Source: Dankookia rubra (GTDB lineage Bacteria; Pseudomonadota; Alphaproteobacteria; Acetobacterales; Acetobacteraceae). From it: a stretch of DNA of 64,000 nucleotides. The notes under the pieces are model-generated. The model was not told where the DNA came from, did not search any database, and worked only from the letters and a program-made list of their open reading frames with translations. The position numbers and the translations under genes were made by a program. The DNA is taken from contig NZ_SMSJ01000001.1 of NCBI RefSeq assembly GCF_004355005.1, forward strand, positions 1 to 64,000, in the 5' to 3' direction. Below, in pieces: positions 9,410 to 18,068 of the stretch (position 1 is its first letter; the number at the start of each line of letters is the position of its first letter).

Positions 9410-9496
9410 GGGGGCTTCATCATCGGCCCGCCCCGGCGCAGTCTTCCGTCCTCGGACGGGGGAATAGCTGATGGAGACGATTCGGGAAGCCCGCGG

Positions 9497-10120
9497 ATGC
9501 AGCGCCCCATGATGCGGCTGCACTGGTCCTCCCGCTCCCCTTTCGTCCGCAAGGTGATGGTGGTGGCGCATGAAGCTGGGGTCGCCGGGCGGATCGAACG
9601 CATCCCGACGGTGGTGGCCCTGACCAAGCCGGACCCCGAGGTGCTGCGGCGCAACCCGCTGGGCAAGATCCCTACCCTGCTGCTCGAAGATGGCAAAGCG
9701 TTCTACGACTCGGTCGTAATCTGTGAATACCTCGACGGGCTGGGCGGCGCGGCGCGGCTCTTCCCCGCGGCCGGGCCGGCGCGGATCGAGTCGCTGCGGC
9801 GCCACGCGCTCGGCAATGGCGCGATGGATTTCCTGCTGCTGTGGCGCGGCGAACTGGGCCGGGCGGCGCCCGACCAGCGCATCCTCAACAACTTCGCCGC
9901 CAAGCTGTCAGCCCTGCTGGCGGCGCTGGAGGCCGACGCCGACGAGTTGTCGGCCGGCCCCTTCGAGATCGGCCGGGTGGCGATCGGCTGCGCGCTTTCC
10001 TACCTCGACTTCCGCTGGCCCGAGGCCGGTTGGCGCGCGGGCCATCCCGCCTTGGCGGCCTGGCATGCCGGCTTCGCCGCCCGGCCCTCGGTACAGGCGA
10101 CCGAGCACGTGGACGCCTGA
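9497..10120 (+). CDS. Glutathione S-transferase family protein
   Basis: 207 aa. Thioredoxin-fold N-terminal domain with SSRSPFVRKV at the active-site position, the cis-Pro segment NPLGKIPTLLLEDG and the glutathione gamma-Glu contact DSVVICEYLD, followed by an all-helical C-terminal domain. Function is likely glutathione conjugation or reduction, substrate unknown. The first residues read MQRPMM, so an ATG 12 or 15 nt downstream is an equally good start; the GST core begins at MRLHWS. It stands alone, about 100 bp before an MBL hydrolase gene on the same strand. Confidence 0.85.
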   Translation: MQRPMMRLHWSSRSPFVRKVMVVAHEAGVAGRIERIPTVVALTKPDPEVLRRNPLGKIPTLLLEDGKAFYDSVVICEYLDGLGGAARLFPAAGPARIESLRRHALGNGAMDFLLLWRGELGRAAPDQRILNNFAAKLSALLAALEADADELSAGPFEIGRVAIGCALSYLDFRWPEAGWRAGHPALAAWHAGFAARPSVQATEHVDA

Positions 10121-10216
10121 CACCCTTCGCCACGACCCGTCCCGCGCGCTGGCCTGCCGCCGGCGCCGGGGCTAGGCTCGCCCCAACCGGGCGAAGCCGG
10201 GCGGGGGAGATGGACC

Positions 10217-11083
10217 ATGCGGCCATTGCGGATCGGCGACGTCACGATCACCAGCATCGTCGAGCGCGACGGCCCCTGGCGCCGCCCGGCCGAGATGTTC
10301 CCCGCCTATGACGCGGCCGTCGGGGCGAAGCACCTGGCGACGCTGGACCCGGTGGTCTTCGAACCGGCCACCGGCCGGATGGTGATCACCTACCAGACCT
10401 TTGTGGTGCGGACGCCGAAGCACACCATCCTGGTCGATACCTGCACCGGGGAAGATAAGGGCTATCCGGCGCCCATGGACTTCCCGAAGCAGCCCTGGCT
10501 GGACGGCTTCGCCGCCGAGGGGCTGCGCTTCGAGGATATCGACTACGTCTTCTGCACCCATCTGCATATCGACCATTGCGGCTGGAACACGCGGCTGGTG
10601 AATGGACGCTGGGTGCCGACCTTTCCGAAGGCGAAGTACGTCTTCCACAAGCGCGAATACACGGCCTGGGAGGAAGCGACGGCGCGCGGCGCCAACCCGC
10701 CGGGCAATGTCTGGCGCTACAACTGCGAACCCGTGGTCGCCGCCGGGCAGGCGCTGCTGGTGGACGACGATTTCGCGCTCGACGACTGCATCACCCTGCA
10801 GCCGACCCCGGGCCATGCGCCCTGCCATTGCTGCATCAACATCCGCTCGGGCGGTCAGCGGGCGGTCGTGACCGGCGACCTGATGCACCATGCGCTGCAG
10901 GTGCGGGAGCCTGACTGGTCCACCATCTTCGACTGGGACCCCAGGATGGCCGCGGCCGCCCGGCGCAAATTCTTCGACGAGGTCGCCGATACCCCGGCGG
11001 TGATGCTGCCCATCCATTTCCCCGGCCGGACGGCCGGCCGCATCACCGGCGGCGTGGCCGGCTTCGACTTCAAGTTTCTTTAG
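10217..11083 (+). CDS. MBL-fold metallo-hydrolase
   Basis: 288 aa. A metallo-beta-lactamase fold with the metal motif THLHIDHCGW (His115, His117, Asp119, His120), a later His in TPGHAPCHCC and the bridging Asp in VVTGDLMHH. The long N-terminal part and the AEMFPAYDA and YQTFVVRTPKHTILVDT segments match the large group of uncharacterised or quorum-lactonase-like MBL proteins seen in Rhodospirillales. It heads a likely operon with a CMD-family gene 11 nt downstream and an aminotransferase gene. Substrate not assignable. Confidence 0.87.
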   Translation: MRPLRIGDVTITSIVERDGPWRRPAEMFPAYDAAVGAKHLATLDPVVFEPATGRMVITYQTFVVRTPKHTILVDTCTGEDKGYPAPMDFPKQPWLDGFAAEGLRFEDIDYVFCTHLHIDHCGWNTRLVNGRWVPTFPKAKYVFHKREYTAWEEATARGANPPGNVWRYNCEPVVAAGQALLVDDDFALDDCITLQPTPGHAPCHCCINIRSGGQRAVVTGDLMHHALQVREPDWSTIFDWDPRMAAAARRKFFDEVADTPAVMLPIHFPGRTAGRITGGVAGFDFKFL

Positions 11084-11094
11084 GGGAAAAGCCC

Positions 11095-11643
11095 ATGGCC
11101 CGCCTGCCCTACCTAGAGAAATCCGACCTCAAGCCGGAAGACCAGGACCTGCTGAAGCGCGAGATCACCCTGCACAAGGCGCTGGTGAACAGCCCCGGCG
11201 CGGCACGCGCCTTCAGCACCCTCGGCCAGTACATCCGCTACGGCGCCAAGCTCGACCCGCGCCTGCGCGAACTGGCGATCCTGCAGGTCGGCTGGCTGGC
11301 GCGCTCGCCCTATGAATGGTCGCACCACGTCAAGATCGGCTACGACTTCGGCGTCACCGACGAGGACATCGAGGCGATCAAGGCCGAGACCCGCGGCGAG
11401 GCCACCGCGCTCGACCCGCTCGCCCGGCTGGTGCTGCGGGCGGCGCGGGAGGTCTTCGCCGGGCCGGGGATCGGGTACGAAACCTTCGCCGCGCTGCGCG
11501 CCGCGCTCGACAACGACGCCATTGTCGATCTCACCGTCACGGCCAGCTTCTACTGCGCCGTGGTGCGCGTGCTGGCCTCGCTCGAGGTGGATGTCGAGGA
11601 CAGCTACATGCCCTACCTGCGCAAGCACCCCTTCCCGGTCTGA
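11095..11643 (+). CDS. Carboxymuconolactone decarboxylase (AhpD/CMD) family protein
   Basis: 182 aa, all-helical. The CMD domain shows LDPRLRELAILQVGWLARSPYEWSHH around residues 58-84, where active AhpD relatives carry a CxxC...H motif. Here the Cys residues are absent, although the downstream His (SHH) is kept, so peroxidase-type redox chemistry is unlikely and a decarboxylase or lactonase-like role is more probable. The gene is tightly spaced after the MBL hydrolase and 20 nt before the aminotransferase gene, which implies one transcript. Confidence 0.85.
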   Translation: MARLPYLEKSDLKPEDQDLLKREITLHKALVNSPGAARAFSTLGQYIRYGAKLDPRLRELAILQVGWLARSPYEWSHHVKIGYDFGVTDEDIEAIKAETRGEATALDPLARLVLRAAREVFAGPGIGYETFAALRAALDNDAIVDLTVTASFYCAVVRVLASLEVDVEDSYMPYLRKHPFPV

Positions 11644-11663
11644 CCGAACCAGAGGACACCCCG

Positions 11664-12854
11664 ATGAGCGCCAGCGAGACCCCGCGGAAGCCCCGCGGCC
11701 GCCTGTTCTTCGCCAATCCCGGCCCGACCAACATCCCGGACAGCGTGCTGCTGGCGACGGCCCACCACACCGTGGACTTCGCCGATCCGGCCTTCGGCGA
11801 GGTGTACTGGGCCTGCATCGAGGGACTGAAGCGCGTCCTCAAGACCCAGCAGGAAATCTTCCTCTACACCGGCTCAGGCCATGCGGCCTGGGAAGCCTGC
11901 CTGGCCAACCTGCTCTCGCCGGGCGACACCATCCTGGTGCTGGAGAGCGGGCATTTCTCGCAATCCTGGGGTCGCATGGCGACCGACCTCGGGGTCGAGG
12001 TGCAGACCGTCGCCGCCGACTGGCGTCGTGGCGTCGACATCGCCGCGGTGAAGGCGGCGCTGGCCGCCGATACCGGGCATGCCATCAAGGCGGTCGGCGT
12101 GGTGCACAACGAGACCTCGACCGGGATGATGATCCCGATCCCCGAAGTGCGCGCGGCGCTCGACGCCGCCGGGCATCCGGCGCTGCTGCTGGCCGACACG
12201 ATCTCCTCGCTCTGCAGCCTCGATTTCCGGATGGACGAATGGGGCGTCGATGCCGCGGTCGGCGGCAGTCAGAAGGGACTGATGCTGCCGACCGGGCTCA
12301 GCTTCACCGGCGTTTCGCACAAGGCGCTGAAGGCGCACGAGTCCTCGAAGCTGCCGAAGCACTACTTCAACTGGAGCGCCATGATGAAGCGCCCGCTGAA
12401 GAGCTTCCTCGGCACCGTGCCGACCAGCTTCTTCTTCGGCCTGCAGGAATCGCTCCGGTTGATGGAGCAGGAGGAAGGGCTGGAGAACGTGTTTGCCCGG
12501 CATACCAGGCTGGCGACCGCGGTGCGGGCGGCGGTGCAGCACTGGTCGGGCAACAACGGCCCGCAGCTCTTCTGCACGACGCCGTCGCGCTACTCGGACA
12601 GCGTGACGGCGGTGCTGATGCCGGAAGGGGTGGATGGCGATGTCTTCCGCCGGGTGGCGATGCAGCGCTTCAACCTCTCGCTTGGCGGCGGGCTGGGGCC
12701 GCTAGCCGGCAAGGTCTTCCGCATCGGCCATCTCGGCGACCTGAACGAGCCGATGATCCTCGGCACCCTGGCGACCGTGGAATTGGCGATGAAGGTCGCC
12801 GGCGTGCCGCACACGCCGGGCGGGGTGGACGCGGCGATCGCCACGCTGGCCTGA
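11664..12854 (+). CDS. Serine/alanine-glyoxylate aminotransferase family enzyme
   Basis: 396 aa, class V PLP aminotransferase. N-terminus FFANPGPTNIP and the YTGSGHAAWEA phosphate-binding loop are typical of the SgaA/AGXT group. Asp178 (LLADTISS) contacts the PLP ring nitrogen and Lys204 in GGSQKGLMLP forms the Schiff base. It transfers the amino group of Ser or Ala to glyoxylate, or a related reaction. Start at the ATG at 11664, downstream of AGAGGA; the frame runs further back only inside the preceding gene. It is the last gene of the MBL-CMD-aminotransferase cluster. Confidence 0.88.
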   Translation: MSASETPRKPRGRLFFANPGPTNIPDSVLLATAHHTVDFADPAFGEVYWACIEGLKRVLKTQQEIFLYTGSGHAAWEACLANLLSPGDTILVLESGHFSQSWGRMATDLGVEVQTVAADWRRGVDIAAVKAALAADTGHAIKAVGVVHNETSTGMMIPIPEVRAALDAAGHPALLLADTISSLCSLDFRMDEWGVDAAVGGSQKGLMLPTGLSFTGVSHKALKAHESSKLPKHYFNWSAMMKRPLKSFLGTVPTSFFFGLQESLRLMEQEEGLENVFARHTRLATAVRAAVQHWSGNNGPQLFCTTPSRYSDSVTAVLMPEGVDGDVFRRVAMQRFNLSLGGGLGPLAGKVFRIGHLGDLNEPMILGTLATVELAMKVAGVPHTPGGVDAAIATLA

Positions 12855-12995
12855 AACAAGGTACGAAACCGTAATAATGTGCGCGCCGCTCGCGGTTACG
12901 CCCGTGCCGCGGCGGCGTTGCGTCTCCGGAGGCTGGTCCCGCGGTCGCGGGATGCCGCCGCCGAGGTCCATGAACCGACCGGAGACAGCATCCCG

Positions 12996-13121
12996 ATGCG
13001 CAACCGCACCCTGCTCGCCTTCGCCCCGCTCGGGGCCCGCCACACTACCGCCGGCCTGGGCCAGGATGTCTCGCGCACCGGCCGCGCGATCGAACGCGGC
13101 GCGACCAGGGCCATGGCCTGA
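12996..13121 (+). pseudogene. Entericidin-like mini-protein with lost lipobox cysteine
   Basis: 41 codons. The C-terminal half TTAGLGQDVSRTGRAIERGA is the hallmark of the entericidin A/B family (CNTxxGxGQDxxxxGxxIE), and the N-terminal half is a weak hydrophobic leader. The expected lipobox LGACN reads LGARH here: the Cys codon TGC appears as CGC and Asn as His, each one base away. Without Cys it cannot be lipidated as a normal entericidin, so I treat it as decaying, though a soluble variant could still be made. A GGAG lies about 12 nt before the ATG. Confidence 0.6.
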
Positions 13122-13163
13122 TGCGGCCGGGCGGAAGCGGCGCTGCTCCCGCCTTCTGCGCGA

Positions 13164-14264
13164 TCAGGCCTTCAGCACGAAGTCCCGCAGCACCTCCGGC
13201 TTGAAGGCCAGGCCGTGGCCGGGGCGCTCGGGGGCGATGATGTGCCCGACCTCGTAGATCGGCGGGTCGACCCAGACATCGTCCAGCAGGCCCATATTCT
13301 CCGCCCACAGCCCGTTCGGGATGCTGGCCAGCAGGTGTACATTCAGCTCCGGAAACAGGTGCGGCGCCATGGTCATGCCCCAGGTGTCGGCGACCGTGGC
13401 GATCTTCCGCAACTCGGTCAGCCCACCGCGCATCGGGTCGGGCTGCAGGATCGGCAGGCGCGGGTTCTGCAGCACCGGCTTCAGGTCGGCCCGGCCGAAA
13501 TGCGTCTCGCCGCCGACCACGCGCGTGGTCAGCGCCTCGGCGCAGCGGAGATAACCGGCAAAATCGTCCGGCAGCACCGGCTCCTCGATCCAGTAGGGAT
13601 CGTAGTCCTGGAAGGCACGGCCGGCGATGATTGCCTGGTCGGCAGTCCAGCCCATGTTGATGTCGATCATGATCTCGACATCCGGCCCGACCACGTCGCG
13701 CACCATCCGCAGGTTCCGCACGTCCTGCCGCCAATCGCCGATATGCGCCGCCTGCATCTTGATGGCGGTATAGCCCAGGTCTGCGAAGTGCTTTGCCTTG
13801 GCCGCCATGCCTTCCCCGAGCGCACCGCGGAAGCAGCCGCTGCCATAGGCGGGAATTCGGCTGCGGACATGGCCCCACAGCCGGTGCAGCGGCAGGCCCG
13901 CTGCCTTCCCCACCACGTCCCAGAGCGCGATATCAATCGCCGATTGCGCCATCATCGTCACCCCGCCGCGCCCGCCGGTCAGCGTCGCGCGCCAAAGGTC
14001 CTGCCAGATGCCCTCGACCTCGGTCGCGCTGCGGCCGACGGCGCGCGGCGCCAGGGCTTCCGCAATGCAGGCGCCGATCGTGCGCTGCAAGGGCAGGTTC
14101 AGCAGATGCAGGTAGCCCATGCCGGTAAGGCCCGAGGCGGTGACGACCTCCACCACCACTAGGTCGCGCTGCTTCCCCAGCGCATGACCGAAGAGCCAGG
14201 GGTCGTCCGCCCAGGGCAGCTGCAGGAGCGTGGTGCGGATCTCGCGGATCGTCAGGTCGGTCAT
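13164..14264 (-). CDS. Mandelate racemase / muconate lactonizing enzyme family protein
   Basis: 366 aa, enolase superfamily (TIM barrel with a capping domain). Metal ligands Asp201 (IMIDINMGW), Glu227 (YWIEEPV) and Glu253 (VVGGETHF) are in place, and His302 (APHLFPE) is the likely general base on the seventh strand. The second-strand motif usually KxK reads KMQ (Lys169, Gln171), so one of the two expected bases is replaced. The family dehydrates or racemises sugar acids and other carboxylates; substrate unknown. It overlaps the MFS gene upstream by one base (TAATG), so the carrier probably imports its substrate. Confidence 0.88.
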   Translation of the reverse strand: MTDLTIREIRTTLLQLPWADDPWLFGHALGKQRDLVVVEVVTASGLTGMGYLHLLNLPLQRTIGACIAEALAPRAVGRSATEVEGIWQDLWRATLTGGRGGVTMMAQSAIDIALWDVVGKAAGLPLHRLWGHVRSRIPAYGSGCFRGALGEGMAAKAKHFADLGYTAIKMQAAHIGDWRQDVRNLRMVRDVVGPDVEIMIDINMGWTADQAIIAGRAFQDYDPYWIEEPVLPDDFAGYLRCAEALTTRVVGGETHFGRADLKPVLQNPRLPILQPDPMRGGLTELRKIATVADTWGMTMAPHLFPELNVHLLASIPNGLWAENMGLLDDVWVDPPIYEVGHIIAPERPGHGLAFKPEVLRDFVLKA

Positions 14265-15517
14265 TATGTTTCCTCTCCCTTCACCAGGATGGCACGCCAG
14301 AGCGACCAGCACAGCGCCAGCGCCAGCAGCCCCAGCCCGCCGGTCAGCGCGCAGGCCATGGTCGCGCCCAGCACATCGGCGGCAAGGCCCAGCGCCAGGA
14401 AGCCGATCGGCCCGAGCCCGATGCAGACCGACAGCAGGCCGAGCACGCGCATCCGCACCTCGGCCGGTGCCAGCAGGTAGACCAGCGTCGCCTGCATGAT
14501 GCTGAAGCCGGACTGGCCGAAGCCGACCAGCAGCAGCGCGGCGCCAGCGAACGTCGCATTCGGCGCCACCGCGAAGCCGGTGACCATCAGGAGATAGAGG
14601 CTCAACCCACCGACATAGAGCCGCGCATACCAGGCCGGCCGCGCCAGCGCCGCCATCAGCAATGCGCCCGCAAAAGCGCCGACGCCGTCCATGCTGGCCA
14701 GGATGCCGGTCGCTTCCGGCCCGAGGCCGTAGCGATGCTGCGCCACCACCGGTACCAAGCTGGTGAAGGGCCAGCCGAAGATGTTGAACAGGATCGTGAC
14801 AACGAGCGTGCCGCGCAGCCGGGGCGAGCGGCGGACCGCCTGCAACCCCTCCCCCATCCGCGCCAGCACGCCCTCCCCGCCCGGGGCCACCGCCGCGCTG
14901 CGATAGCGCAACGTCACCGCGGCAACCAGCGCGAGAAGGTAGAGCGCGACGGAGACGACAAAGCTTCCCTCGATGCCGACTGCGGCGAACAGCAACCCGG
15001 AGATGGTCGGGCCCAGCATGCGGCTGGCATTGTTGCTGCCGACATCGAAGGACATCGCCTGACCCATGCCCGCGGGGCCGACCACCTGGCCGATAAGCAT
15101 CCGCCGCACCGGGTTGTCCGCGGCCCAGGCGATGCCGTTGACGAAGCTGGCGAGGGCGAGGTGCCAGACCGCCAGCAACCCTGCCATGGCCAGCGCCGCG
15201 AGCGCCGCCGAGGTCAGCAGGCTCACCAGCACGATGGCGGTGAGCGCACTGCGCGGCTGCACGCGTTCCGCCAGCACGCCGATCGGTGCGCCGAAGAGTC
15301 CCATTGGCAGGATCCGCAGCATGCCCATCATGGCGACCAGGAACGCAGAGCCGGTGGCCTGCCAGACGAAGATCGAGACCGCCAGCATCTCCAGCCAACG
15401 GACCATGAAGACCACCAGCCCGATGCCCCAGAGCCGGCGGAAATCGGGATAGGCGAATGGGCGCGGCGAAGCATCCGCCGGCGCGGTCAGGCTGGTCGTT
15501 CCCTCCATGGCGGGCAT
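14264..15517 (-). CDS. MFS transporter
   Basis: 417 aa with about 12 predicted membrane helices in two halves of six, and short basic cytoplasmic loops such as GAPIGVLAERVQPRSALT after helix 2, the position of the MFS loop 2-3 signature. The sequence resembles the DUF894/EntS-like exporter branch rather than sugar-acid symporters, so the direction of transport is uncertain. The stop shares a base with the start of the enolase-superfamily gene, so the two are translated together. The ATG at 15517 leaves a short cytoplasmic N-terminus; a second ATG lies three codons later. Confidence 0.85.
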   Translation of the reverse strand: MPAMEGTTSLTAPADASPRPFAYPDFRRLWGIGLVVFMVRWLEMLAVSIFVWQATGSAFLVAMMGMLRILPMGLFGAPIGVLAERVQPRSALTAIVLVSLLTSAALAALAMAGLLAVWHLALASFVNGIAWAADNPVRRMLIGQVVGPAGMGQAMSFDVGSNNASRMLGPTISGLLFAAVGIEGSFVVSVALYLLALVAAVTLRYRSAAVAPGGEGVLARMGEGLQAVRRSPRLRGTLVVTILFNIFGWPFTSLVPVVAQHRYGLGPEATGILASMDGVGAFAGALLMAALARPAWYARLYVGGLSLYLLMVTGFAVAPNATFAGAALLLVGFGQSGFSIMQATLVYLLAPAEVRMRVLGLLSVCIGLGPIGFLALGLAADVLGATMACALTGGLGLLALALCWSLWRAILVKGEET

Positions 15518-15644
15518 GGTGCAGCCGATTGGCGCGGGCCGCCAGGGTGGGCATACTGGTTTCGACCAACCGTCCGAGCGGCGCCCGGCCGCGGCCCGAA
15601 GCCGTGAATCGGCCGGTCAAAAAGACGTCCAGGGAAGACCCGCC

Positions 15645-16832
15645 ATGCGTCCCTTCGAAGGCATCCGGATCATCGACATCACGCATGTGCTGGCGGGGCC
15701 CTTCGCGGCCTACCAGCTGGCGCTGCTCGGCGCCGACGTCATCAAGGTCGAGCCACCGGGCGATCCCGACCAGAGCCGCGACAGCGGCCCCGACCCGGCC
15801 CTGAACCGGGCCAATATGGGCAGCTACTTCCTGACTCAGGGCTCCAACAAGCGCGCCATCACGCTCGACCTGAAGCGGCAGGCAGGCCAGGACGTCCTGA
15901 AAAAGCTGGTGGCCGGTGCCGACGTGCTCGTCGAGAACTTCCGCCCCGGGGCGTTCGAGGCGCTGGGCCTCGGCTGGGAGGCGCTCAGCGCCATCAACCC
16001 GCGGCTGATCTACTGTTCCATGTCCGCCTTCGGCCAGAAGGGCCCGCGCGGCGTGCAGACCGCCTATGACCACGTCATCCAGGCGACCTCCGGCATCATG
16101 GCGGCGACCGGCACCCCGGAAGTGAACCCGATCAAGTTCGGCGCACCTGCGATCGACTACGCCACCGGCACCATGGGTGCCTTCGCGCTCTCGGCCGCGC
16201 TGTTCCAGCGGGAGCGGACCGGCCGCGGCCAGCGGATCGACCTCGCCATGCTCGACGTCGCACTGATGATGCAGGCGAGCCATGTGACGGCCTTCCTGGC
16301 CTCTGGAAAGGCGGCGAAGCCGAGCGGCAACAAGCATCCACAGGCGACCAACAGCGCCTACAAGACCAAGGATGGCATGGTGATGCTGGGTGCCAGCAAC
16401 CTGCGGCAGCAGAAGCGGCTCTGGGCGGCACTCGGCCGACCGGAAATGGCGAAGGCGACCAACGAGCAGCGCCTGGCCGCCCGCGACGCCGAGGAGTCGC
16501 TGCTGGACGAGATCATGCTGAACCGCACGGCCGACGAGTGGGAGGAATACCTCCAATCGAAGCACGTGCCGGCAGCGCGGGTGCGGCGGATGGAGGAGGC
16601 GCTGGCCGATCCGCACCTCGCTTCACGCGGCGTGGTCCACCGCTTCGAGGGCGGCGCGCCCGGCGTGCCGCAAAGCTTCGGTGTGCCGGTCGCCGCCTTC
16701 ACCCTGGCGCATGGCGGGCCTCAGGTGGACAGCCCGCCGCCAATGGTTGGCCAGCATACCGACGCGGTGCTGAGCGGGCTCGGCTATTCGGCCGACGAAA
16801 TCGCCGCGCTGCGGGCCGGCAAGGTGGTCTGA
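15645..16832 (+). CDS. CaiB/BaiF family CoA-transferase
   Basis: 395 aa, type III CoA-transferase. N-terminus FEGIRIIDITHVLAGPFAAYQLALLGADVIKVEPP is diagnostic; the DLK...GQDVLKKLVAGADVLVENFRPG block and the catalytic-aspartate segment IDYATGTMGAFALSAAL follow. It moves CoA between an acyl-CoA and a free carboxylate, forming an Asp-CoA intermediate. The donor and acceptor are not predictable. Start at the ATG at 15645 after AGGGAAG; the open frame before it is non-coding. It is divergent from the MFS/enolase pair, which may belong to the same catabolic route. Confidence 0.9.
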   Translation: MRPFEGIRIIDITHVLAGPFAAYQLALLGADVIKVEPPGDPDQSRDSGPDPALNRANMGSYFLTQGSNKRAITLDLKRQAGQDVLKKLVAGADVLVENFRPGAFEALGLGWEALSAINPRLIYCSMSAFGQKGPRGVQTAYDHVIQATSGIMAATGTPEVNPIKFGAPAIDYATGTMGAFALSAALFQRERTGRGQRIDLAMLDVALMMQASHVTAFLASGKAAKPSGNKHPQATNSAYKTKDGMVMLGASNLRQQKRLWAALGRPEMAKATNEQRLAARDAEESLLDEIMLNRTADEWEEYLQSKHVPAARVRRMEEALADPHLASRGVVHRFEGGAPGVPQSFGVPVAAFTLAHGGPQVDSPPPMVGQHTDAVLSGLGYSADEIAALRAGKVV

Positions 16833-16964
16833 AGAGCGAAAGAAGGATTTGGGGGGAACAGTGTTTCCTCCCCAAATCCCTCCATCCCTTTTTTTAAGTT
16901 GGAACCCGACTCGGAAAACCGATGGGGTCCGGGGGAACACCTTCCCCCGGCCTTGCCTTTTCTC
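16833..16964. repeat. Composite palindromic intergenic element, copy B
   Basis: Fills the gap between the CoA-transferase and a convergent GST gene. It contains two hairpins, 16845-16879 and 16929-16950 (CCGGGGGAA / TTCCCCCGG). Its right-hand end, read on the minus strand from the GST stop, matches copy A at 1750-1878 almost base for base for about 19 nt. Both copies sit between convergent stops. Confidence 0.5.
16845..16895 (+). terminator. Intrinsic terminator after the CoA-transferase gene
   Basis: Stem GGATTTGGGG (16845-16854) pairs with CCCCAAATCC (16870-16879), then a run of seven T at 16889-16895. The T-run is 9 nt from the stem, a little far for a textbook terminator. Confidence 0.7.
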
Positions 16965-17576
16965 TCAGGCCGCGGCGGAAGGCCGCGCCTTCATCCGCTC
17001 CATCAGGCCGGTCACCGCGGTCAGCTCCGGATTCACCGTTTGGCCGACCTGCACGCCGAAGTCGAGGAAGCAGAACAGCATGATGTCGGCAAGCGACAGG
17101 CGGTCGTCGCAGACGAACTCCCGCCCCTGGATCAGCCCGTCCAGCCAGGCCAGCTTCTCCTGCGCCGTCAGCTTCAGGTCGTCGGCCGCCTGCGGGATGC
17201 AGCGGATGCGGTTCTGGAAGAGCTTGAGGCCTTGGCTGAAACGGAACCCGTTGATCATCGGCTCGACGATGTTGAGGTCGATGCGCCGCGTCCACATCCG
17301 CGTTTCCGCGCGCTGCTGCGGCGTGTCGCCGATCAGGCTGCTGCCCGGCGAGATCTCGTCCAGGTATTCGCAAATAGCGGTGATTTCGCCGAGGACGGAG
17401 CCGTCGTCGAGCTCGAGGCAGGGCATCTGTCCGGCCGGATTCTTCACCAGGTAGGCCGGCTGGCGGTTCTCCCCGCCGCGCAGGTCGATGGTGGTCTTTG
17501 GCAGATCGATCCCGCGCTCGGCCATGAACATGCGGACGACGCGGGGATTCGGCCCGATCGAATCATAGAGCATCAT
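16965..17576 (-). CDS. Glutathione S-transferase family protein
   Basis: 203 aa. Thioredoxin-like N-terminus beginning MMLYDSIGPNPRVVRMFMAERGI, the NPAGQMPCLELDDG cis-Pro segment and GEITAICEYLDE for the glutathione contact, then a helical domain with RLSLADIMLFCFLDF, typical of GST C-domains. The start region has two adjacent ATG codons (17576, 17573) after a G-rich ribosome-binding site. The gene lies 20 nt downstream of the DUF2269 gene on the same strand, so it may share the long minus-strand transcript with the UGSC pair. Substrate unknown. Confidence 0.87.
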   Translation of the reverse strand: MMLYDSIGPNPRVVRMFMAERGIDLPKTTIDLRGGENRQPAYLVKNPAGQMPCLELDDGSVLGEITAICEYLDEISPGSSLIGDTPQQRAETRMWTRRIDLNIVEPMINGFRFSQGLKLFQNRIRCIPQAADDLKLTAQEKLAWLDGLIQGREFVCDDRLSLADIMLFCFLDFGVQVGQTVNPELTAVTGLMERMKARPSAAA

Positions 17577-17596
17577 CGTCTTGTTCCCCCCTTGGT

Positions 17597-18061
17597 TCAG
17601 GCTTTCGCTACCATGCTCCACATCGCCCCGACCAGCGGCACGGTGGCGACCAGCCCCCAGACGATCCAGCGGCGGCCGAGCACGAAATAGGCCTCCGGGA
17701 TCTCCCCGCCTGCAGCGAAGCCGCGCGCCATGCGCGCCTGGCGGACCTGGATCGGCACCAGCAGGAAAAGCCATATCATCCCGGCAAGGACGAACTGCAC
17801 CTCCGACCAGACCAGCCAATCGTCGCGCAGCGGGTCCATGCCCGCCATCCACGCCGCGGCGAAGCCGCCGACGACCAGCAGCAAGATGCCCCAGAAGGTG
17901 AAGAACCAGTCGGTGATGGTTACCAGGCGCTGGGCGAAGCCGATGATGCGCGCGTCGCGCGTGCGGTCGGCATAGATCTTCCAGATCGAGGTGACCGTGA
18001 CGTTGCCGACCAGCAGCACCATGCCGGACAGGTGGATCAGCTTCCAGAATTCGTAGCTCAC
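17597..18061 (-). CDS. DUF2269-like integral membrane protein
   Basis: 154 aa with four predicted membrane helices. It begins YEFWKLIHLSGMVLLVGNVTVTSIW, with His and Asn in the first helix as in the DUF2269 family, and has WFFTFWGILLLVVGGFAAAW and a terminal helix GLVATVPLVGAMW. Role unknown; relatives sit near redox genes. I chose the GTG at 18061, where the conserved family start occurs; an upstream ATG in the same frame lies inside the UGSC gene. It lies 7 nt after the UGSC stop, which suggests a shared transcript. Confidence 0.75.
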   Translation of the reverse strand: MSYEFWKLIHLSGMVLLVGNVTVTSIWKIYADRTRDARIIGFAQRLVTITDWFFTFWGILLLVVGGFAAAWMAGMDPLRDDWLVWSEVQFVLAGMIWLFLLVPIQVRQARMARGFAAGGEIPEAYFVLGRRWIVWGLVATVPLVGAMWSMVAKA

Positions 18062-18068
18062 CGGGCCA

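Noticed and set aside
12900-12990. GC-rich nested palindromes upstream of the entericidin remnant, as a terminator
   Set aside because: Stable stems such as CCCGCG/CGCGGG are present, but no T-run follows and the GC content is high everywhere here.
13164-16616. One continuous minus-strand frame of about 1150 codons
   Set aside because: Only its last 366 codons are the enolase-superfamily enzyme; the upstream part is antisense to the CoA-transferase and out of frame with the MFS gene.
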